Shown here one piece after another: positions 37,174 to 45,482 of a stretch of DNA of 64,000 nucleotides. How positions within the stretch are numbered: position 1 is the first letter of the stretch; every line of letters starts with the position of its first letter. Under the pieces are notes generated by a model. The model made no database searches, was not told where the DNA came from, and saw nothing but the letters and a program-made list of their open reading frames with translations. Origin of the DNA: Pyxidicoccus sp. MSG2 (lineage in GTDB: Bacteria; Myxococcota; Myxococcia; Myxococcales; Myxococcaceae); assembly GCF_026626705.1 (NCBI RefSeq), contig NZ_JAPNKC010000001.1, positions 1,364,001 through 1,428,000 on the forward strand, written 5' to 3'. The position numbers and the translations under genes are program-made.

Positions 37174-37958
37174 CGCTTCACTCCTTCCGTGGTCAACACC
37201 ATCGCATACTTGAGGGTGTCGGGGTCGTCCAGGAGGGCAAGGAAGCGCTGGCAGAAGGTGTCATAGGGCTGCGCGCCCCCGAAGAACCGCTCCGCCAGCG
37301 GGCGCAGGGTGCGGAAGCGGATGACCCAGTCCTCGTGCAGCCGCGCGTCCACCGGGCCCGCCGCCACGTAGAAGGGGGAGACATGCACGCGCAGGTCCGC
37401 CAGCCCCGCCTTGCGGAAGAGGTGGAACATCTTCCGCCCGGCGTGCAGGTCGAAGCGCGCCTCGCGCAGGGCCAGGAGCAGCTTCTGGCTCTCCTGTTCC
37501 AGGTCTTCCGGGTAAGGCCAGTTCCACAGCCCCACCCCGTCGATGTCGGCCACCACCACCCGGCCGCCGGGCTTCGCCACCCGCACCAGCTCCTCCAGCG
37601 CGGGCATCGGCTCGTGCAGGTACTCGAAGACGTACTGACACCAGACGTAGTCGAAGTGGCTGGAAGGCAGCTTCGTGTCCGGCAGCGCGCCCTGGAGCAC
37701 CTCCACGTTGGGCCGCCCGGAGAGCAGCGCGCGCGCCGCCTCGAAGTGCGCGGCGAGCGGCTCCATGGCCACCACCCGGCCGGAAGGGCCCACCACGTCC
37801 AGCATCTCCGCGGTGATGATGCCCGGGCCGCAACCGGCGTCGAGCGCCACCTGCCCCGGCGAAAGTCCCGTCAGCCGCAGCCGGTCCGCATAGGAGTTGG
37901 CGCTCGCCTGGGCCCTCAGGCGCCGCACCTCCTCGTCCGACTGCATGAGGTAGCTCAT
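37170..37958 (-). CDS. Class I SAM-dependent methyltransferase
   Basis: 262 residues from the ATG at 37958, overlapping the stop of the upstream PilZ/GNAT gene as ATGA. Motif I is VALDAGCGPGIITAEML (about 38-54); the acidic residue of motif II is in RVVAMEPLAAHFEAA; YVWCQYVFEYLHEP and RVAKPGGRVVVADID are motifs II/III of the UbiE/Methyltransf_11 type. The target is not evident. Its end overlaps the TTG start of the kinase gene, so all three proteins are made from one message in linked amounts, which argues for a shared signalling role. The frame continues far upstream over the neighbour gene but the ATG at 37958 is the first good start. Confidence 0.9.
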   Translation of the reverse strand: MSYLMQSDEEVRRLRAQASANSYADRLRLTGLSPGQVALDAGCGPGIITAEMLDVVGPSGRVVAMEPLAAHFEAARALLSGRPNVEVLQGALPDTKLPSSHFDYVWCQYVFEYLHEPMPALEELVRVAKPGGRVVVADIDGVGLWNWPYPEDLEQESQKLLLALREARFDLHAGRKMFHLFRKAGLADLRVHVSPFYVAAGPVDARLHEDWVIRFRTLRPLAERFFGGAQPYDTFCQRFLALLDDPDTLKYAMVLTTEGVKR

Positions 37959-40369
37959 GCCGCGATGTCCTTGTCGTCCAGTTTCACGGTGCCGCGGGGG
38001 TTGGCGGCGAGCCGCTCGAAGACGGCGAGCAGGTAGGCGTTCCAGTCGCGCACCAGCCGGCGGTGCGCGGTGAACTCCATCACCTTGCCGAGGTTGTGGA
38101 AGCCCAGGCCCTCCAGCGCGGACAGGTCCGCGTCCGTGGCCAGGCACTCCGCGGTGGAGCGGCCGCGCCGGGCCGAGTCCGCCACCGCGTGCGTCACCAG
38201 GGCGCGGCGCACCGCGTCCGCCTCCTGGGCGTCCTTCTCCACCATGACGAGCGAGAAGGCGTTGTACCACTCGGCCCAGAAGAGGCCCGGGGTGGAGTCC
38301 TCCATGAGGACGAAGCCCTGGGGGCCCTCGCGGCCCTCCACCATGGCGATGGTGCGCGAGCGGCGCAGGCCCGCGTCGTTGTAGCGGCCGCCGAGCGTGC
38401 CCAGCGACATCTCCCCCTCCACCAGGTCCGAGCTGCGCAGGCGGACCACGTCCTCCGTCTCGCGCAGGTGCTGCTCCAGCCAGCGCAAATCGGACGTCTC
38501 CGCCGGGCGCACGCGCAAATCCTCGCGCGGCGGCGGCAGCGCCGCGTCCACCGGCAGGCGGCAGGGGGTGAAGGCGTACAGGCTGCTCAGGCCCGGGCGC
38601 TCCAGGCGGCTGGCGATGGCCCCGTAGATGCGCGACGTCCACCGGTTGCGGCAGCGCCAGAGGGCGCGCAGGTACTCCACGTCCTCCAGGCTCTCCGCGT
38701 AGTCGGCCGCCAGCGCCACCAGTTCCTGGGAGATGGACTCGTGGCGGTGGTAGCCCGGCCGCACCACCAGGTGCTGCGACAGCCACGTCTTCGAGTAGAT
38801 GCGCAGGCCGGAGATGTGGCCGTAGAGCCGGCCTTCGCGCTGGTAGACGATGGCCTTGGACAGGCCATGGGCGCCGTTGCCCAGCGCCTTGTGGGCCGAC
38901 AGCAGCGCCTCCTGCGGCGGACCGTCATGGTACGGGTAGTCCGGGAAGCGCACCTCAGCCGCGCGGAACAAATCCCAGATGTCGGGGAAGTCCAGCTCGG
39001 AGCCGTCGCGCGCGTCCGGGCAGCGCGCCTGGATGAAGGCGTCCAGGATGGCGGTGCGTGCCTCCGGGGCCAGCTCGAGGATGCGCACACCGCAGCGGCG
39101 GGGGCGGCCCATGCCGCCATTCTCGTCGCTGATGGTGAGCTGCCCGGTGTCCTGCACCTGGGCGCGGCAGCGTGAGCGCGTGCCGTCCGGCAGGTGCAGC
39201 GTCACCTCGTCCAGCACCAGCCCGGGCGGAAACACCTCGTGGCCGGCGTCGAAGGGGAAGGCGAAGCCGCCGGTGTGCAAATCCAGCAGCGGCCGGTAGA
39301 GCGACTCCCCGGTGAAGGGGGAGTCGAAGGACACGGCGAAGGGTCTCTCAGCGGTCGAACGGAAGCGCAGGCTGTTGCGGCGGTGATGAAGGCTCAGGGA
39401 GCGCGGCAGGGCCACCTCCACCTGGTGCTCCTCCACCGCCAGCACGGCCGTGGTGCCCACGTGGCAGACGCCGCCGAAGTCCAGGCACAGCTGCACCACG
39501 TCACCGGGGTGGAACAGCCCGCCGGGCCGCGTCTGCTCGCGCAGCACCAGCCGCGACGCCTCCGGGTGCACCTCCGCGCTGACGAAGTCCACCAGCCGGT
39601 TGCCCTCGTGCGTGCGCAGGCCGAAGCCCACGCCCGCGCGCACCGCGCGGCGCAAGAGGCCGCGGATGCGCACCGCGTCCTGGAGCAGCGGCGTGGGCGT
39701 GGTGCGCGTGTGCTCCATGGGTTTCTCCAGGGACACGCCCAGCTGGAAGCCGCCGCCCTCCTGCGCGCGCAGCGGGCGCACCATGCGCACCGTGGCATGG
39801 CCGGCGCGCAGCACCAGCGCATTGCTCCGGAACACCTGGAGGCCCTCCAGCTCCGTACCCGGCGTCAGCCGCTCAATCCGGACGCTGGGCTCCAGGCGCA
39901 GGCCGAGGCCGCCGGTGCCCACGTCGAGCAGCTCGGCGCGGAAGGCGGTGCCGTCCGCCACGAAGCGCGCCTCCAGGGTGCCCTGCGGCACGCGGCGCTC
40001 GGACTCGCGCAGCTCCAGCAGCTCCAGCACCGAGCGGCGCAGCGCGGGCGAGGGCTCGTCGTCGAGGGTGAAGAACATGTGACCCGCGGCCGCCACGTCC
40101 ACGAGGCTGTGGTGCGTGCGGACGTTGTCCCGGGGACACAGCACGGCGCGGATGGCGCGGGGCGCATGGCGCTCCAAATCCTTCAGCAGCCGGGGGAAGG
40201 GGTCCGGATGGGTGAGCACCAGCACGGGGGTGCCCTTCTTGAGGAATTCGACCGCTTCCTCGCGGTTGGAGGCCTCGAGAATCTCGTAGCCCGCCAGCAC
40301 GGACCGAAGCTGCGTACGACGCTCCGCCTCCGGGTGCACGACCAGCACTGCGCGCGTCGTCACGGTCAT
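37955..40369 (-). CDS. Pseudo-receiver/PilZ/GNAT fusion protein
   Basis: 804 residues from the ATG at 40369, which has an excellent ribosome-binding site (GAGGAGG four bases upstream). Residues 1-115 have a response-regulator fold (RAVLVVHPEAERRTQLRSVL) but the phospho-acceptor stretch reads VLVLTHPDPFP, with Thr where Asp belongs. PilZ-like domains follow: one near 125-240 (VGTGGLGLRLEPSVRIE) and one near 310-440 (RRNSLRFRSTAERPFAVSF, LLDLHTGGFAFPF). PilZ domains often bind cyclic di-GMP, but neither copy has a clear RxxxR followed by (D/N)xSxxG. Residues 450-790 look like a twin GNAT acetyltransferase. First gene of the coupled operon with the methyltransferase and double-core kinase. Fusion order and pairing are unusual. 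Confidence 0.75.
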   Translation of the reverse strand: MTVTTRAVLVVHPEAERRTQLRSVLAGYEILEASNREEAVEFLKKGTPVLVLTHPDPFPRLLKDLERHAPRAIRAVLCPRDNVRTHHSLVDVAAAGHMFFTLDDEPSPALRRSVLELLELRESERRVPQGTLEARFVADGTAFRAELLDVGTGGLGLRLEPSVRIERLTPGTELEGLQVFRSNALVLRAGHATVRMVRPLRAQEGGGFQLGVSLEKPMEHTRTTPTPLLQDAVRIRGLLRRAVRAGVGFGLRTHEGNRLVDFVSAEVHPEASRLVLREQTRPGGLFHPGDVVQLCLDFGGVCHVGTTAVLAVEEHQVEVALPRSLSLHHRRNSLRFRSTAERPFAVSFDSPFTGESLYRPLLDLHTGGFAFPFDAGHEVFPPGLVLDEVTLHLPDGTRSRCRAQVQDTGQLTISDENGGMGRPRRCGVRILELAPEARTAILDAFIQARCPDARDGSELDFPDIWDLFRAAEVRFPDYPYHDGPPQEALLSAHKALGNGAHGLSKAIVYQREGRLYGHISGLRIYSKTWLSQHLVVRPGYHRHESISQELVALAADYAESLEDVEYLRALWRCRNRWTSRIYGAIASRLERPGLSSLYAFTPCRLPVDAALPPPREDLRVRPAETSDLRWLEQHLRETEDVVRLRSSDLVEGEMSLGTLGGRYNDAGLRRSRTIAMVEGREGPQGFVLMEDSTPGLFWAEWYNAFSLVMVEKDAQEADAVRRALVTHAVADSARRGRSTAECLATDADLSALEGLGFHNLGKVMEFTAHRRLVRDWNAYLLAVFERLAANPRGTVKLDDKDIAA

Positions 40370-40727
40370 ATGTCCTCCTCCACCGGGCGTCATCAGACTG
40401 TCTTCCGGAAAAAACCGACCTCTCAGGTTCAGGGATGAGAATTGCTGACTAAGACTCCGTCGGGATCCCCGAAGGCGTCCGTCTCACATCCCCCGCTTTC
40501 CGAAAGCCCCAGTCGCAGTGGCGTGAAGCCCATGCGATGCGTCCGGCTCAGGCGGCCATCTTAGCGAACCTCGCAGGGAAGGGAGTGCCCTGCATGAGGA
40601 CAGGGGCGATGTTCGATAAGGGCCGGCAGCCTGAGTCACGACCGCCCGGCCTTCTGGGGAGTGGGGTAAACCGCACCCTGGCCTGCCTTCGCGGACCCGG
40701 TTAAATGTCGGTTCCAGGGAGGTGCCC
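40370..40727. other. 358-bp divergent intergenic region
   Basis: No gene or clear RNA. It separates the PilZ/GNAT operon (minus strand, strong ribosome-binding site at 40373-40379) from nadA (plus strand, GGGAGG at 40717-40722 before the ATG). Both promoters must lie here. Short glycine-riboswitch-like words occur but in the wrong order (see rejected items). I see no palindrome longer than chance. Confidence 0.5.
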
Positions 40728-41660
40728 ATGGGCGCCGAGGTGGATTACGCGAGGGAAATCCAGGAGTTCAAGCGTTCCATGAACGCCGTCATCCTGGCGC
40801 ATTACTACCAGGAGAGTGAGGTCCAGGACCTGGCGGACTTCGTGGGGGACAGCCTCGCGTTGGCGCAGGCGGCCGCGACGACGAAGGCGGACGTCATCGT
40901 CTTCTGCGGCGTGCACTTCATGGCGGAGACGGCGAAAATCCTCAACCCGTCGCGTCAGGTGCTGCTGCCGGACCTCAAGGCCGGCTGCTCACTGTCCGAC
41001 CGGTGCCCGCCGGCGGCCTTCAAGGCCTTCAAGGACAAGCACCCGGGCGCCTTCGTGGTGAGCTACGTGAACAGCTCCGCCGCGGTGAAGGCGATGAGCG
41101 ACGTCATCTGCACGTCCTCCAACGCGGTGAAAATCGTCAACCACGTGCCGAAAGACAGGCAGGTGCTCTTCGCCCCGGACCAGCACCTGGGGCGCTACGT
41201 GATGAAACAGACCGGTCGCGACATGGTGCTGTGGCCGGGCAGCTGCATCGTCCACGAAATCTTCAGTGAGAAGAAGCTGGTGCAGCTGAAGGTGGAGCAC
41301 CCGGAGGCCGAAGTCGTGGCGCATCCGGAATGCGAGGCGGCGGTGCTGCGGCACGCGGACTTCATCGGGTCCACCAAGGGGCTGTTGGACCACGTGCTGA
41401 AGAGCCCGAAGGAGAAGTTCATCGTGGTGACGGAGGCGGGCATCCTCCACCAGATGAAGAAGGGGGCGCCGCACAAGACGTTCATCCCCGCCCCGCCGGA
41501 CAATGGCTGTGCGTGCAACGAGTGCCCGTACATGCGGCTCAACACGCTGGAGAAGCTGTGGCGCTGCATGAAGGACCGGACGCCGGAGCTGGTGATGCCG
41601 GAGGACCTGCGCGAGGCCGCGCGGGCGCCACTGCAGCGCATGCTGGAGTGGTCGGTTTAA
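40728..41660 (+). CDS. nadA: Quinolinate synthase A
   Basis: 310 residues. The ATG at 40728 follows GGGAGG at five bases; a GTG at 40722 would add two residues. NadA condenses iminoaspartate with dihydroxyacetone phosphate to quinolinate for NAD synthesis. It carries a 4Fe-4S cluster; the three conserved cysteines are in [23 protein letters not shown] and CACNECPYM. Other family blocks: [20 protein letters not shown] at the start, [21 protein letters not shown] and AHPECEA. Length is short-type NadA. nadB and nadC are not in the window. Likely the start of a short transcript with the zinc-ribbon gene downstream. Confidence 0.96.
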   Translation: MGAEVDYAREIQEFKRSMNAVILAHYYQESEVQDLADFVGDSLALAQAAATTKADVIVFCGVHFMAETAKILNPSRQVLLPDLKAGCSLSDRCPPAAFKAFKDKHPGAFVVSYVNSSAAVKAMSDVICTSSNAVKIVNHVPKDRQVLFAPDQHLGRYVMKQTGRDMVLWPGSCIVHEIFSEKKLVQLKVEHPEAEVVAHPECEAAVLRHADFIGSTKGLLDHVLKSPKEKFIVVTEAGILHQMKKGAPHKTFIPAPPDNGCACNECPYMRLNTLEKLWRCMKDRTPELVMPEDLREAARAPLQRMLEWSV

Positions 41661-41742
41661 GGGCGGGCAGGAGAACTCGCGGCAGCGGACATTTGCCAAC
41701 TCGCGCCTTGCGCCGGAAACGGCAGGGTGCAATGGAGCAGGC

Positions 41743-42342
41743 GTGGCCTTCCGATTCCTCGCAGTCCCCGCGCACCGTCTGGTGAACTACCCCCAGTCGC
41801 TGCCGGACGATGAGCGCCTCGAGCCGGAGCTGCCTCCGGTGCACGAGGCCGTGGAGCGCGCCCTGACGGGCGCCGAGTTCCGGGACGTGCGCGCCCGCGA
41901 CAGGATGCGCGCCCTCTTGCAGGGGGACCGCCCCCCCACGCTGGGCGCCCCCGAGGCGGGCTTCGGCCCGTCCGCCATCTTCGCGCAGCCGCCGGGTGAC
42001 CTGCCGGCGCTGCTGCGGCTGGCGGACGAGCTGGAGAACCTGGCGAAGCGAGAGGCCGGCGAGCGCGCCCTGGTGTGGAAGTGCACCGAGTGCGGGGCCC
42101 GCTACGCGGTGCCGGTGGCGTTGGTGCGCCAGGTGTCCATCCGCTGCGAGCGGTGCGGCAACCCGGTGGAGCTGACGTCCCCGCGCAGCCTGGGTGAGGA
42201 GGCGCTCATCGACCCGTTCCTGGGCGCGGTGAACCACAGCCGGCGCGAGCTGGCGGCCTTCTTCCGCGAGGCCATGGCGCGCGGCTGGCCGGTGCTGGTG
42301 GCCGAGGACAAGCGCGTCACGCGCAATCCGCCGTCGGCCTGA
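41743..42342 (+). CDS. Zinc-ribbon protein of unknown function
   Basis: 199 residues from a GTG at 41743. A four-cysteine zinc ribbon is visible: WKCTECGARYAVPVALV and then IRCERCGNPVEL (about 112-137), similar to MJ0042-type zinc fingers that often begin myxobacterial regulators. Flanking regions are helical (LPPVHEAVERAL, LLRLADELENLAKREAGERA) and not recognised. No membrane segment. It follows nadA by 82 bases on the same strand and precedes the Trm112-like methyltransferase by 68, so the three may be co-transcribed. An out-of-frame ATG at 41732 was rejected. Confidence 0.65.
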   Translation: MAFRFLAVPAHRLVNYPQSLPDDERLEPELPPVHEAVERALTGAEFRDVRARDRMRALLQGDRPPTLGAPEAGFGPSAIFAQPPGDLPALLRLADELENLAKREAGERALVWKCTECGARYAVPVALVRQVSIRCERCGNPVELTSPRSLGEEALIDPFLGAVNHSRRELAAFFREAMARGWPVLVAEDKRVTRNPPSA

Positions 42343-42410
42343 AGCGCCGGGCGTGCCCCGGGTGAAAGCGGTTCTCGTGTGGGGCCGGGGGCGGTAGCCT
42401 CGCCGGCTCC

Positions 42411-43223
42411 ATGCGGCGCGCGCTCGTTCCCCTCCTGCGATGTCCCCGGTGCCGGCGTGGCGCTCTCCAGCCGGAGGCGGACGCCGCGGTGCTGCTCTTC
42501 GGCCCGCTGCGCTGCGGCGAGTGCCGCGCGACGTACCCCGTGGCCGAGGGCGTGGCGGACCTCGTGGTGGAGCACTCCGCCGCGGGCACGGTGCAGCGCG
42601 GCCTGGAGAACCGCTGGGTGGCGCGCTCGTACGAGCGCTATGTGCGCCCCGTCCTGGAGCGCGCCCTCACCCGCCAGGAGCTGGACCGCGACAGCGAGTA
42701 CCTCCTCTACCGCAGCCTGCTGGGCCGGCCGGAGGCGCCGGTGCTGGACGTGGGCTGTGGCACGGGACTGTTGGCGCGGCGGCTGGCGCGCGAGCCGGAC
42801 TTCCCCGCCGTGGCGGCGATGGACGTGTCCCGCGCCATGCTGGAGGAAGGCGTGGCCCAGGCGCGCGAGGCCGGCGCCACGGTGGACTTCCTCCGCGCCG
42901 AGGCCCCGCACCTCCCCTTCCAGGACGGTGCGCTGGGGGCGGTGCTGATGGCCGGCTCGCTGCACTTCGTGGCGGACCTGGGCCGGATGATGCTGGAGGT
43001 GGCGCGGGTGCTGCGCCCCGGCGGCCGCTGGGTGGCCAGCACCTACGTGCCCCCGGGCGCGGCCGCGGCGCTCGTGCACCGGCGGCTGGGACTGCATCCG
43101 CGCGGCGAGGCCATGCTGCGTGCGGAGGCGTCCGCGGCGGGGCTGGTGCGCTTCGAGCGCGTGGCCCTGCCGCCGCTGCTGGTGCTCAAGGCGGAGAAGG
43201 GCTCCGCCGAGTCACTCAGATGA
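42411..43223 (+). CDS. SAM methyltransferase with N-terminal Trm112-like zinc domain
   Basis: 270 residues, ATG at 42411. The first 55 residues form a Trm112p-like zinc-ribbon with two CxxC pairs: LLRCPRCRRGAL and LRCGECRATYPVAEGVADL. The rest is a class I methyltransferase: motif I VLDVGCGTGLLARRL, the acidic MDVSRAMLEEG, then FQDGALGAVLMAGSLHFVAD and ARVLRPGGRWVAST, as in ubiquinone/menaquinone-type (Methyltransf_11) enzymes. The fused zinc ribbon probably replaces the stand-alone Trm112 partner used by other methyltransferases. Its substrate is unknown. Its 3' end overlaps the convergent metallothionein-like gene by eight bases. Confidence 0.85.
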   Translation: MRRALVPLLRCPRCRRGALQPEADAAVLLFGPLRCGECRATYPVAEGVADLVVEHSAAGTVQRGLENRWVARSYERYVRPVLERALTRQELDRDSEYLLYRSLLGRPEAPVLDVGCGTGLLARRLAREPDFPAVAAMDVSRAMLEEGVAQAREAGATVDFLRAEAPHLPFQDGALGAVLMAGSLHFVADLGRMMLEVARVLRPGGRWVASTYVPPGAAAALVHRRLGLHPRGEAMLRAEASAAGLVRFERVALPPLLVLKAEKGSAESLR

Positions 43224-43653
43224 AGATGCCGGCGGAGGCGTCGTAGCGCGCCTCCTGGAGCTTCAGTTCGGCGGGACGGCCGCGCAGCGCGTCCATCACC
43301 TGGTGCCTGGGCTTCTGGCACTTGGCGCAGTTGCACGAGCCCTTCTTGCAGGTGCAGTCCGCCTTGCTGCCGCAGTCGCACTTGCCGGCGATGAGCGAGT
43401 CCAGCGCGTCCAGCGGGCGCTCCACCTCGCCGCGCGCGGGCGACGGCTTCGCGTCCACCGCGCCGGCCTCGTCGGCCTTCTTCGCGTCGGACTGGGAGGC
43501 GTCCGCCTTCTTCGCGTCGGCCTTGGCGGCCTCGGCCTTCTTCGCTTCCGCGGCGGCCCGAGCGTGGGCCTCGCAGGCGTGCGCCGAGCCCGGCGCCAGC
43601 AGCAGCCCTCCGGCCATCAGCCCCGCGGCCACCAGCGTCGCGATGCGCGTCAT
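43216..43653 (-). CDS. Secreted metallothionein-like cysteine-rich small protein
   Basis: 145 residues from the ATG at 43653, with a good Shine-Dalgarno (AAGGAGA). A signal peptide (IATLVAAGLMAGGLLLAPGS, cleavage near AHA) is followed by an Ala/Lys/Asp-rich helical stretch with an imperfect repeat (KADAKKADASQSDAKKADE). Near residue 100 comes a dense metal-binding segment, CDCGSKADCTCKKGSCNCAK, followed by a further Cys: seven cysteines within 21 residues, in CxC and CxxC spacings like metallothioneins. The C-terminal 35 residues are ordinary. It would bind soft metals outside the cytoplasm. It does not match a family I know by name. Convergent and overlapping by eight bases with the methyltransferase. 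Confidence 0.72.
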   Translation of the reverse strand: MTRIATLVAAGLMAGGLLLAPGSAHACEAHARAAAEAKKAEAAKADAKKADASQSDAKKADEAGAVDAKPSPARGEVERPLDALDSLIAGKCDCGSKADCTCKKGSCNCAKCQKPRHQVMDALRGRPAELKLQEARYDASAGIFI

Positions 43654-43824
43654 GTCCGTTCTCCTTCGGGATACCGCCACGGCACCCACTCGCCGCGCTC
43701 ATACCGCAGCCCCCGCCCCCTGCCAAGGATGATGGCCGCACCTTTGTCTACCTCTGAAGCCTGGCCGACTGCTCCACGGGTTGCTCGCGGGGGCCGGAAG
43801 CGGCGCGTACAGTCCGCGCCCTCC

Positions 43825-45393
43825 GTGACGAACCGAACCGAACGACTCGTCTACGCCGCGGCCCTGGTGCTGGGCGCCCTGCCCCTCTGGGCGTCGCGCT
43901 ACCTGCCCATGGCGGACCTGCCGCAGCACCTGTACCTCATCTCCGTCCTGCACCGGCTGGATGACCCCACCACGCTGTACCCGCAGCTGTTCGCCGCGCG
44001 GCACGCGCTGACGCCGTACCTCGGTTACTACTACCTCGTCAGCGCCCTCAACTGGCTGCTCCCGCTGGAGACCGCCAACCGCGTCTTCCTCACCGCCTAC
44101 GTGGTGGGGCTGCCTCTGGGCCTGGGCTTCCTCTTGCGCAGCCTGGGCCGGCCGATGTGGCCCTCGCTGCTGGCCCTGCCCTTCGCGTACGGCGACAGCT
44201 TCGGCTGGGGCTTCGTCAACTACTGCGCGGCGCTGCCGCTGACGCTGCTGTGCTGTGGCCTCTTCGTGCGCGCGCTGGAGGACGCACCCCGCCGCCGCGC
44301 ATGGGCCGTGGGGCTGGCCGTGTGCCTGGTGGCGGTGCTGCTCTTCCACGTGCAGGCCTTCGGATTCCTCGCCTTCGGGCTGCCGTGGCTGCTCGTCACC
44401 ACGGCGGTGCCGGAGGACGCCACCGCGAAGGGCGTGGCCGCGCGGCTCAGGCCCCGCGTGCCGGCGCTCGTGGGCGTGGTGCCCGGCGTGGCGCTCTTCC
44501 TGGGCTGGGTGGTGCTGCGCTTCGGCGAGCCGCCGGACATCCAGCCCGGGGTGCCCTGGAAGGCGTGGGGGCCCACCTTCTCGCCGCAGAACCTGGCGTG
44601 GAAGAGCTTCGAGCAGAACCGGGCCGAGTTCTTCGACGTGCTGGCCAACACCTTCCGGGACGGCTCGGACCGGTGGGCGCTGTACGCCGTGGGCGCGGTG
44701 GCGCTGGCCGGGTGGCTGGCGGGCCTCATGCGGCCGGAGCGCCCGGCGACGCGAGGGCCGGTGGCCGGGGCGCGGCTGTTGGGGCTGGGCGTGCTGGCGC
44801 TCGCGCTCTACTTCCTGCTGCCCTTCGACATCCGCGGCTACGTCTACTACCTCAACACGCGCTACTCGCACCTGGCCGCGGCGCTGCTGGTGGTCACCAT
44901 GCCCGCCACCGTCCAGGCCTGGCGGCGCCCCCTGGGGATGGCGGCCGCGGCGTGCGCGCTGGTGCTGGCCTTCGTGATGACGAGCGGCTACCGCGCCTTC
45001 TCGCGCGAGGCCGCCGCCGAGTGGGAGCCGCTGGTCGCCGCCACCGCGCCGAGGCCGCGCGTGATGGGGCTCATCTTCGACACCCAGTCGCGCGTGGTGC
45101 GCTTCCCCGTCTTCATCCACGGCGCCGCCGTGCTGGCCCGCGCGCGCGGCGGCGTGCCCAACTTCACCTTCGCCTCCACGCCCCACTCGCCCCTGCGCTA
45201 CCCCGGCGAGGTGCCTCCCACCTTCCCCTCCGAGTGGAATCCGCAGCAACTGGACTACGCCACGCAGGGCGTCTGGTACGACCACTTCCTCGTGCGCGGC
45301 GTGCACCCCTCGCGCGTGTTCGGCGAGCGGCTCCAGTCGGAATTGGTGGTGGTGGCCGAGTCCGGGCGGAGCTGGCTGGTGCGCCGCCGCTGA
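43825..45393 (+). CDS. Polytopic membrane protein, possible GT-C-like glycosyltransferase
   Basis: 522 residues from a GTG at 43825; the frame also has an ATG at 43729 that would add 32 residues, but its AAGG is too close to it and the GTG sits directly before the first membrane helix (LVYAAALVLGALPLWASRY). About ten membrane helices follow. Between the first two is an acidic loop (LPMADLPQHLYLISV) that resembles the catalytic-type loop of GT-C glycosyltransferases. The C-terminal 130 residues are soluble and periplasmic-looking (RVMGLIFDTQSRVVRFPVF). No closer family is recognised. Likely acts on a lipid-linked sugar if the GT-C reading is right; that is inference. Confidence 0.6.
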   Translation: MTNRTERLVYAAALVLGALPLWASRYLPMADLPQHLYLISVLHRLDDPTTLYPQLFAARHALTPYLGYYYLVSALNWLLPLETANRVFLTAYVVGLPLGLGFLLRSLGRPMWPSLLALPFAYGDSFGWGFVNYCAALPLTLLCCGLFVRALEDAPRRRAWAVGLAVCLVAVLLFHVQAFGFLAFGLPWLLVTTAVPEDATAKGVAARLRPRVPALVGVVPGVALFLGWVVLRFGEPPDIQPGVPWKAWGPTFSPQNLAWKSFEQNRAEFFDVLANTFRDGSDRWALYAVGAVALAGWLAGLMRPERPATRGPVAGARLLGLGVLALALYFLLPFDIRGYVYYLNTRYSHLAAALLVVTMPATVQAWRRPLGMAAAACALVLAFVMTSGYRAFSREAAAEWEPLVAATAPRPRVMGLIFDTQSRVVRFPVFIHGAAVLARARGGVPNFTFASTPHSPLRYPGEVPPTFPSEWNPQQLDYATQGVWYDHFLVRGVHPSRVFGERLQSELVVVAESGRSWLVRRR

Positions 45394-45482
45394 AGCACAC
45401 GGGGCACGAGTGTGGGCCAGTGGGCTCACGTCCCTCACGTCGCGTGCCCCGCACCGTGCCGCGTGCAGTAGAAGGCGCGGGC

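Noticed and set aside
40420-40475. Glycine-riboswitch-like words CTCTCAGG (40420-40427) and CCGAAGG (40469-40475)
   Set aside because: In real glycine aptamers CCGAAGG comes before CTCTCAGG, with GGAGAG ahead of both. Here the order is reversed and no GGAGAG partner exists, so no fold can be drawn.
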